From assembly GCA_934454215.1 (NCBI GenBank), contig CAKSGG010000054.1, positions 1 to 20,438 of the forward strand: DNA of 20,438 nucleotides. The letters run 5' to 3'. The position numbers and the translations under genes were made by a program. Origin of the DNA: an uncultured Clostridia bacterium (GTDB taxonomy: Bacteria > Bacillota > Clostridia > UBA1381). Shown piece by piece: positions 4,978-13,400 of the stretch; position 1 is the first letter of the stretch, and each line of letters opens with the position of its first letter. The notes beneath the pieces are model-generated. The model worked only from the letters and a program-made list of their open reading frames with translations. It ran no database searches and was not told the origin of the DNA.

Positions 4978-5601
4978 ATGAATAATAATATTCGTAAAAC
5001 TGCTAATAAGTTCTATAAAAAAACAAAGGGTAACGTAAACCTAAAAAGTATAATCTCACAACTCCGTATGCTGGGCTATTCCACCGTGTTTTTTAACACT
5101 CCCGAAGGCGATGAAATTCTATCCGCTTTAAGTATTTTCCCCCAACAAGTCAAAGCCTTCACATATTGCGGCAGTGCTAACATAGTGTTTGTGGATAATA
5201 ACCAACACCCGGCCGATAAGCTTTATTCGCTGCTCCACGAACTCGGTCATATTCTTATCGGTCACATAGGAAAAGGGGAAATAGACTTAAACAACAAACG
5301 AAAGATAGAAAATGAGGCAGAAGCATTTGCTTATATGGTCCTCAACCCTCCCAAACGCCGAAAAAGTTTAATATTATTTATGCTTGCCGCAATTATTTTG
5401 AGTATCCTTCTGGGAGCGATTAGTGCTCCGGTTATCGCCCCTGTCACTAAAGCAGAGCGTGCAGATTATGTATACATAACATCATCCGGCACAAAATATC
5501 ACGATATAAACTGCATACACGTAAAAGATAAAAACTGCGCAGAATTGCCGCAAGATGAAGCATTAAAGATATTTCAACCGTGCAAAGTCTGTAATCCGTA
5601 A
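4978..5601 (+). CDS. Membrane-anchored ImmA/IrrE-type metalloprotease with a C-terminal cysteine domain
   Basis: 207 residues. Residues ~1-125 are an ImmA/IrrE peptidase domain with the zinc motif HELGHILIGH (HELGH at 87-91) and the downstream glutamates NEAEAFAYMVL (112-122) that supply the third ligand. Known ImmA proteins cleave the cI/ImmR-type repressor of their own element. Unusually, a transmembrane helix follows (residues ~130-152, LILFMLAAIILSILLGAIS). The end, VYITSSGTKYHDINCIHVKDKNCAEL...A...PCKVCNP, has four cysteines (179, 187, 202, 205) and His175. It resembles the small Ada-like metal-binding domain found at the end of secreted nucleases and ComEC-like proteins. The protease should face the cytoplasm and the Cys domain the outside. 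It sits third after the repressor in the same-strand cluster and just before the integrase. Confidence 0.85.
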   Translation: MNNNIRKTANKFYKKTKGNVNLKSIISQLRMLGYSTVFFNTPEGDEILSALSIFPQQVKAFTYCGSANIVFVDNNQHPADKLYSLLHELGHILIGHIGKGEIDLNNKRKIENEAEAFAYMVLNPPKRRKSLILFMLAAIILSILLGAISAPVIAPVTKAERADYVYITSSGTKYHDINCIHVKDKNCAELPQDEALKIFQPCKVCNP

Positions 5602-5707
5602 CGCAAAATAATCGGCTCATATAATAAATAAACTTATAAAGGGCTGTTATTGTGTTATTTCCGGACAACATCAGGTTAATAAAACAATCATAAAACGAGG
5701 TGATATT

Positions 5708-7300
5708 TTGCCATACTGTTTGTATGTAAGAAAATCAAGAGCAGACGCAGAAGCCGAAGCACGGGGCGAGGGCGAAACCCTTTCCCGCCACATAAACACA
5801 CTGTTAGACCTTGCAAAACGCCGTCGATTGGATATAACCCAAATATACCGTGAAATTGTCTCCGGGGAAACAATAGCCGCTCGCCCGGTTATGCAGCAGC
5901 TTCTGTCTGAAGTTGAGCAGGGCGTCTGGACAGGAGTTCTTGTTATGGAGGTTGAGCGTCTTGCCCGAGGCGACACGGTAGACCAAGGTATTGTAGCGCA
6001 AACGTTTAAATTTTCAAACACAAAAATTATAACTCCGCTCAAAGACTATAACCCGAACAACGAATTTGATGAGGAATATTTTGAGTTTGGTTTATTTATG
6101 TCACGTCGAGAATATAAAACAATAAACCGCCGACTGCAAAGAGGGCGGCTCACATCGGTTAACGAAGGCAAATATGTGGGCAGTCAAGCGCCATATGGAT
6201 ATGTTCGGGAAAAACTTGTCGGCGATAAAGGCTACACTCTTGCTCCCCAAAACGAAGAAGCCGACATTGTACGCCTGATATTTCAGCTATACACCAAAGG
6301 CGAGCAGCAATCCGACGGCTCTAATGTCCGCCTCGGCGTAAGCCGTATCGTTCGGAAGCTTAACGATATGCACATAAGCCCCCGCAAGAGCCTCAACTGG
6401 TCGCCCGCAACAATAAGAGACATACTTATAAACCCCGTTTATATCGGTAAAATCCGTTGGAATTGGCGCAAAGATTTAAAGAAAATGGTTGAAGGGCGTA
6501 TTGTTGTCGAACGCCCCCGTTCCGCAATAGAAGATTGTATAGTAGTTGAGGGGAAACACCCGCCGCTAATAAGCGAAGAAACATTCAATAAAGCGCAGGA
6601 GTATATGTCGCAAAACCCACCACGCCCCATAAGCAGCCGCAAAACCGTTAAAAACCCGCTTTGCGGGCTTATTGTGTGTGCAAAATGCGGAAAAAGAATG
6701 GTACGCCGACCATACAACAGCCGCAATCAAGCAGACACCATACTTTGCGCCGACACCGCCTGCGATAACATATCCTCAACTTTGGCAGCCGTGGAAAAAC
6801 GTGTTCTAAGCTCTCTTAACGATTGGCTGTTGGAATATCGTTTGCAATGGGAGTCAGAAAACAAAACCGAGGAAAACAATTCCTCTATAAAACTCAAAGA
6901 AAACGCTCTCAAACGTTTGTCCGCTGAACGCATAACCTTAAATAAACAGCTCGATAGCACGCACGACCTGTTGGAGCAGGGAATATACACAACAGAACAA
7001 TTTCTCAGCCGCTCACGGAACCTATCCGAACGAATAAAAAAGAATGAAACAGATGCAGCCGCTCTAAGCGCAGATATTCACGCCGAAAAGAAAAGAGAGC
7101 TGAGCCGTAAACAAATAATTCCCAAGGTTGAGGAGTTGCTTAAAGTCTACAGTTCGCTGCCAACAGCAAAAGCCAAAAACGATATACTCAAAGCCGTTAT
7201 AGAAAAAGTGGTATACCTCAAAACTAAAAACGGAAGGTGGAACAATTCGCCCGAAGATTTTGAAATAACGCTATACCCCAAAATACCAAAATCAGACTAA
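5708..7300 (+). CDS. Large serine integrase (site-specific recombinase)
   Basis: 530 residues from TTG 5708, with GAGGTGA about 5 bases upstream. The resolvase catalytic domain spans ~1-150: YVRKSRAD holds the nucleophile Ser10, and EVERLARGD at 81-89 holds the conserved arginines. The recombinase DNA-binding domain (~155-300) includes the typical PYGYVRE, W-SPATIRDILINPVYIGK and HPPLISEETF motifs. A zinc ribbon follows, with cysteines at 324, 327, 347 and 352. Residues ~385-475 are a long coiled coil, which in this family controls integration versus excision. Length and domain order are complete. The enzyme should join attP and attB without duplicating a target; excision would need a directionality factor, which I do not recognise here. 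It is last in the rightward cluster and converges on the late operon. Confidence 0.93.
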   Translation: MPYCLYVRKSRADAEAEARGEGETLSRHINTLLDLAKRRRLDITQIYREIVSGETIAARPVMQQLLSEVEQGVWTGVLVMEVERLARGDTVDQGIVAQTFKFSNTKIITPLKDYNPNNEFDEEYFEFGLFMSRREYKTINRRLQRGRLTSVNEGKYVGSQAPYGYVREKLVGDKGYTLAPQNEEADIVRLIFQLYTKGEQQSDGSNVRLGVSRIVRKLNDMHISPRKSLNWSPATIRDILINPVYIGKIRWNWRKDLKKMVEGRIVVERPRSAIEDCIVVEGKHPPLISEETFNKAQEYMSQNPPRPISSRKTVKNPLCGLIVCAKCGKRMVRRPYNSRNQADTILCADTACDNISSTLAAVEKRVLSSLNDWLLEYRLQWESENKTEENNSSIKLKENALKRLSAERITLNKQLDSTHDLLEQGIYTTEQFLSRSRNLSERIKKNETDAAALSADIHAEKKRELSRKQIIPKVEELLKVYSSLPTAKAKNDILKAVIEKVVYLKTKNGRWNNSPEDFEITLYPKIPKSD

Positions 7301-7339
7301 CCCTCCACCCTCGTCACCTTTAACCGCCTCATCTTCACC

Positions 7340-7381
7340 TATAACCTGTTGGGTTAGAAGAATTAGCCCCAACAGGTTATA
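7340..7381 (+). other. Perfect 14-bp inverted repeat, candidate attachment site or hairpin
   Basis: TATAACCTGTTGGG (7340-7353) and CCCAACAGGTTATA (7368-7381) are perfect complements around a 14-base centre. No T-run follows on the plus strand, so it is not a standard terminator. It lies 40 bases after the integrase stop, in the only gap between integrase and late genes, where serine-integrase phages often keep attP. Serine integrase sites are imperfect inverted repeats of about 50 bp, which is roughly this size. Confidence 0.45.
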
Positions 7382-7406
7382 CGTAACAAATATTCTTTTC
7401 AAATCC

Positions 7407-7442
7407 AAAAGAGCCGCCTTTTAGAATTAACCGGCTCTTTTT
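7407..7442 (+). terminator. Bidirectional rho-independent terminator between integrase and late operon
   Basis: AAAAGAGCCG (7407-7416) pairs with CGGCTCTTTT (7432-7441), with T-rich tails in both directions. It lies between the converging integrase and giant virion genes and should end both transcripts. Confidence 0.85.
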
Positions 7443-7454
7443 GTGTGCCGCTCA

Positions 7455-10400
7455 TCACCTCTTATAATTCATAACTTTATAATATAAGTAGTTTTTCTCT
7501 TTTTGGCTTAAGTTTTGTGAATTTAAATACTTCTGTATTTTAGCCTTCTTGTTTTTGCCGTGCAAGTCAGCCGCATACTCTTTAAACTCTAAGTAATCCT
7601 GTGCGTCAACACCGTATTTAACAGCGGCAATAAGTTTATCTATAGCAATTGAATTAAGGTCATATTTCGTTTTGTATTTTATAAGTTCCGCCTCATTCAT
7701 AACTCTTTCCCGCGCCGCTTTTTGCACAGTCTCAACCCAACTTACATCTGTCTCATATTGGGGATAAGCCTCCTCACGAGCAGTTTCCTCAGTGTATTTA
7801 TAAGCTGCACTGATCGCCTTTTTGTGTGTTTTCTCATCGGCAAAATACGAGCCCATTTCCTCAACCTCATCAACAACGCTGTTTTCAAGCTCAACCGACT
7901 TATCGTTATACACTTTATATTGCTCTTTGTTAAGCATTGATAAATCAAACTTTTCCTCCTTCTCATCATTGTTTTCAACATAATTGTCCCAAGGCACGTC
8001 AAACCCTTCGCTGTTTTTAAATTCCTCCGTCTTTTTATATTCACGAAACATTCTGCCGAGACTGTTTTGAATATCCTTAGGGCTTTGTCCCGAATCAATC
8101 ATATCGCCGATAATTTCATCATACTGGTCTTTGTTTCCGTTTCTCCAAGCGTCAAAAAGCAGACTTGTATACTTGCCGAAATTTCCGTCAATCGTGTAAA
8201 ACTGCTTCATCAGCCGGTATTCAAGCGCCTGATTATTAAGGCTTGCGATAATATGTTTAATAAACACATCGTAAACGCTCTTTTTAAGCTTCTTCACACC
8301 AATGCCGAGGCAATCTGCACATATTGCAAACAAATTTGCCGTTTTGTATGTACCGGTGTATTTGTCGCTTGATAATATCTTGAGTGCGTCAACAAGGTCG
8401 CCAACCGGTGCCATATCCATTCTGTTAACATCATTTCCTTGAACTATGGAATAAACATCTTTAAAAAACGGTATCATTCCCGCCCAGTCACCAATCTGAT
8501 TATCAACGTAATTCCAAAAAAACCGACGTTTAATATTTTCCGCCTTGCTCTCATATTCGGGAATTTCCCTGCCTGTTTTTTTGTTAAAAATTCTTTCATA
8601 AAAGCCCTCATCATCTTCGTCGCCTTTGAGGGTATCAAACGCTCCCATAGCAATTGCATTAAGTATCGAATTTATAATAGCAACCTTAACCGTTCGCATA
8701 AGCATCTTTTTGCCTTTCTTTGTCGGGTCAAGCTTATAATCTTCAACTGCCGTTCGCAAAAGATTATAGGTTTTAGTCGGCTCAGACATAAACGACGTTG
8801 CGATCTTCATAAGCCCGTCTTTGCTTCTGAGCGCCTGCGACCGATGAAACGTTGAATCAACCACCTGTGTCCTGTCAATTATCTCGTCAAACCTCTTTCC
8901 GCATTCCTGATAAAACTTAACGCTGCCCTCTGCAAGGTCGGGGCGTTTATCTGCAATCTCCGCTTCAACTGCTCCCCAAAGCTTTTTCCAAGTTACGTGG
9001 TCTGCAAAACCGGCAAAAAACATTCCGGCATCGGAAAGCTGCTTTTTCTTTGTGATAATGTCCTTCATATTCTTTCCCGTGTCCATATCGAAAAAGCCCC
9101 AGTCTTTCCAGCGTGCAATCGGCGAATACTCATACATTATCTCGCTGTCAACCTTTCTCCTCAGTCCCTCTGTCATATATTTAAAATCAATAAACGCATT
9201 GGCTCTGACCCACGAAATCGGCTGCTGAATAACAACTCTTGCATTAAAGTTTACCGCCGCAGCTTTATATGTTCTGGTTAAAGCATTCGCAATCTTGCTG
9301 CCACCCTCAAATTTTGACCCCATATTAACATCAGCCATAAACCTTGTGAAATACTTGTCTGCTGCGCCGCCAAGCCTTGTTTTAATTGCCGCTCTGACGC
9401 TCTTTCCCTTAGCCAGTCCCTTAGGATAATGCTCATTAAGCGTTTGTTCATTTATATCAGCAGCGCTCAAATCCCTTGATAACCCCTTTGAATTATAAAC
9501 ACGCTCCAAGTTAAACAAAGGAATAACATATGCGTCATAGTTTGCCATTGTTGAAGTATGCCGAGTGTATACGTCAAATATATCCTCAACCATAATCGGA
9601 TTTTCCGCCAACAAAAGTCGGTTTTTAGTAATTCCCGCATTCTTAATCTTAGGACTCGCTGCATCTGCCGCTTTAAAATCTTTTGCAACATACATTTTAT
9701 CGGAAACAATCGGGAAATAATTGCCCGCCGTGAACTTCTTATACCCGTATAATTCAAGCGAAACCTCATTTCCCCACTCGGCGCACTTCGTTGTGAAAAA
9801 CTTGCTGACGCCCTTTGCAAACTCTTTTTCCTTTTCCGAAAGCGTGTTAACAATTTTTTCAATATCCGAAGCCGTAACATCAACAGGATTTAGTTCTTCA
9901 ATCTGCTTTGTTTCAATCCGTTTTTTTCCGTCAACATCAGCAATCAGCCCCGATTTTCTCTTTGAAGGCTTAATTCCGCCGTTTAAAATATGCCTGAGCG
10001 ACGCCGCCTGTCGGCTTAAACAATATAAGCTCATAATCTGTGACTTGTTGAGCGAAATGCTCTCGCCGTCAGCAAGCTTGAAAGTATAAACCTTTGCAGT
10101 CTTGCCCGAAACTTCCTTAGCCTTCACGCCGCAGTCCTCCATAAGCTTCTCCATATAAAGCTCGCTTTCGTTGTTGCGCCTTATCTGCTTGTTCTGCCCC
10201 TCTCGCAAATCATTGTAAAGCCCCTCCATAGTCGGGCCCATTTGGTGAAAGAAATCCCAAGGATTGAGCATATCAACGTTGAGAAATTCCCCCGTGTTCC
10301 GAATAGCGCCTATTTTTGAAACCATATGTGCGTTTCTTTTTATCAGGTCATCATAAACCTTTTCCGCAACCGTGTCAAGCCTTTCCTCTCTGCCGTTCAC

Positions 10401-13400
10401 AATAATCTGATTATACGAAGATATGCTGGCGTCAATTGCAATAACAGTCCGCTTAAGCGTTTCAACCGTTTCATATGATAAATCATATAGGCTCGTATTT
10501 TTTGTATTAAGAGCCTTAACCTCATCAACAATTTCCGTTATGTTGTCCAAAAGGTCAGGGTCAATAATAAGCTCCGCTTCAACCTCTCTGTTTTGTATGG
10601 TTGTGTAAAGCTGTCTCAGCTCACTGAGCCGCTCCATTGTTTTTTCTTTCATTCTCGGCGACTCATAATTGATACACTCCAAAAATCCCGCAACCGGCTT
10701 TCTTAAATATTCGGGAACACTTGCCCTCTCTGTTGACCTTATAAGCCTGACGGTCAGCCGCTCTGTGTAAAGCTTAATTGTTTTTATATTCTCGGCTTTT
10801 TCCTTATTCTTGAAAAATCTCTCCTTTTTCTCTGCATATTCCGCCTTGCTGCCCGCAATTTCTCTTTCCTTTTTTTCAAAAAGCTTTTTGGTCTTCTCGT
10901 CAAACGCCCTTTTCATCTTGCCGTATTCACGTTCTCTCCAATTGCGCTCCGTTTTCATAATATCCTCAAGCGTATAAATTGCATTTTTCCTAAGTTCCTT
11001 TGTGTCAAAAATAACTTTTGCGCCGTTTCTGCCGCTCCTGAACCCCTCGCTGTATATGCGGTCAATCATAACATTTGAAAGCCACTCGCTCGCCTCGTTC
11101 ATATAACCGTCATAAGGATTTTCGTTAAGCGATTTCAAATGAGCAACAACCTCACGAATTCTCCGCAGCTGTGCCGAGGCATTCGTTTCCGTTTCATCAT
11201 TGAAAAACTCGGGATAAAGAAGCGATAATTCCCGATAAACTGTGCCAATGTCCGTTCCGTTCTTTGAGAGTCTGAGCCGACCGAACGTTTCCCGCCTTAT
11301 TTGCTCATATTCTTCCCCGAGATTGCTTCGCTCTGCCTCGCTGAGACTTATCGCCGTTGTTCTCAGATAGTTGCGAAGCGCCTTTGTATCGGCATATTCA
11401 ATGCTGTCATTCTTTAATCCCTCCTCCAAAACATCTCGTGCAAGCTCATTAACCTTGCTGCGGAACTGCTCAAAAGTCATAGCGCCTTTTATAATTGCCT
11501 GCGTGTCCTCCGATAATCCCTCCAAAGCGTCGGTAAGCTTCTTCTTGCTGTATGCGGAGTTCGTTTCCGAAAGAATATCCTCTGCCGCCTTTGATATGTT
11601 TTTTGAAACAAAATAAGAATAATCGCCTCTTTGAAGCCTGTATAACAGCTTTTTAAGTTTATCCGTATACTTTTGAAGCGCCTCGTTTTGTTTTAAAATA
11701 TCATCTGTGCCTTTAACGGAATACCGAACATCATTGTTTGCACCGTCGAAAGTGCCAATATTGTCCGTTGCAGACTTAATCTGATTAGGGTTAAAAACAA
11801 TATATTCCGTGAAGCCTTCGCCCATTTCATTATCAATTATTCCGTCATACCCCTGTTCAACCAAATAATCATATGCTTTTCTAAAACTTCCCTTTTCCTT
11901 TGCAAGCGCATATGTATCCCCGCCGTACGGATTTTTTATGTTAATGTAAAATTGCCCCAAGCTATCGCCATACGCTCCGCTTTCATCGGCGCTTTCCGAA
12001 AAATAAAACCCCGGCATATCATAATTAAGCTTTTCATCATAGCTGCGTGATTTGGTTATATCGAAAACAGTGAACTTTTCGCTTGTCCCGTGATAAACAA
12101 CTTTAGGAGTTCCGTCAGCGTTTATAACCTTCCCGGCTTCGCTCGGATTAAAACTTTTATCAAAACGCTTGACAATGTCATATAATTGTGATACAGTATA
12201 GCTATTAGCACTTGTGGTATTTGTGAGGGAGCTAGGGGAATTTCCCTGAACTCTAACACTTGCCACAGGTGCTTTTACTATGTTCTGCATCGGAACTTTA
12301 TTTATATTTTGCAGCTGATAAGCTCTTTTAATTGTCCCGTCACTGTTAACATCATTCAATTCCTCAACATAAAGTTTTAAAACCTCATTGCCGTTTCCCA
12401 TATCAGCTATTGCGTAAAGGCTATGCATCATAGCAGAGTTTTCCGATTTAGCCTTTTGGGCTGAAATTGTATGGCTGTCAAGCAGCACAGCATTTTCAAC
12501 TATACTGTTAATATATTCAAGAAAATCTAACCCTTTATTATTTTTCGTTGCATTATGCGCTTTCGTTTCATTAAAAACCTTGCCGGAAATCTGAATATCC
12601 CAGCCGGTATCTGCGTTTTTGGTTGTTCCTCTGCCCGCATCTTTTTTATTTGCAATTTTAACAATTGAATTATCATTTTCCCGCCAATCTCCAAACCAAG
12701 CCCGAAAGAACGGCGACTTTGTTCCCATTTCCTTAAAATATTTCCGTGCAAACTTTTCCGTTTTCTTTATATCGTCAGACGTAAAATCATTAACGCTTTT
12801 TTTAGGAATACTCTGAATTTTTTCAATATCCTCACGTAATATATTATCAACACCCTTAACAGAATTTTTCTGTGCATTATCTTGACCGTTTTGCATATAC
12901 TGGGTATTGACAGAATTATTATTCTGTGATATACTATCAGTATCAGGGTTAGACTGTGCCTGAGTTATGAAGACTTTGGGCTTCTGCTGGGCAGTCTGAC
13001 CCTGATATTTTGATTTTTTCAGACCTATATTATACACAAACTGTTCTTGCTTATTTTTTCTTATGTTAATCAACACATCAAATCTAATTCCGTCAATTTC
13101 AACGCTCTTTATAAAGTAATCCCAATTTTCTATATCTTTATGAGCCGGTGTGTCTTTTCCGTATTCCGCGCTACTTCCAACATATTTTGAGTTTTCAGCC
13201 AATTCGAATATGTTTCCGTCTGCTGCAACATTCATTTTTGCCTTCCAACCTTTTGAGTCGGATTTATTATCTCCATAAATGTTTTTCCGAATATCTTTTT
13301 TCTCAAATTGCGCATAATAAGCTTTACCGTTTACGTAAAATTTTGCCGTTCTTCCTTTATAGGTATTGTCCATCAGTTCTATAAATTTCTTTCCCTTTTC

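Noticed and set aside
5671..6042. 123-residue minus-strand open frame antisense to the integrase start
   Set aside because: The plus-strand integrase is unmistakable here; the antisense frame is Arg/Ser-rich shadow sequence with no start signal.
7340..7381. The 14-bp inverted repeat as a second rho-independent terminator
   Set aside because: No T-run follows on either strand and a clear bidirectional terminator is present 26 bases further on.
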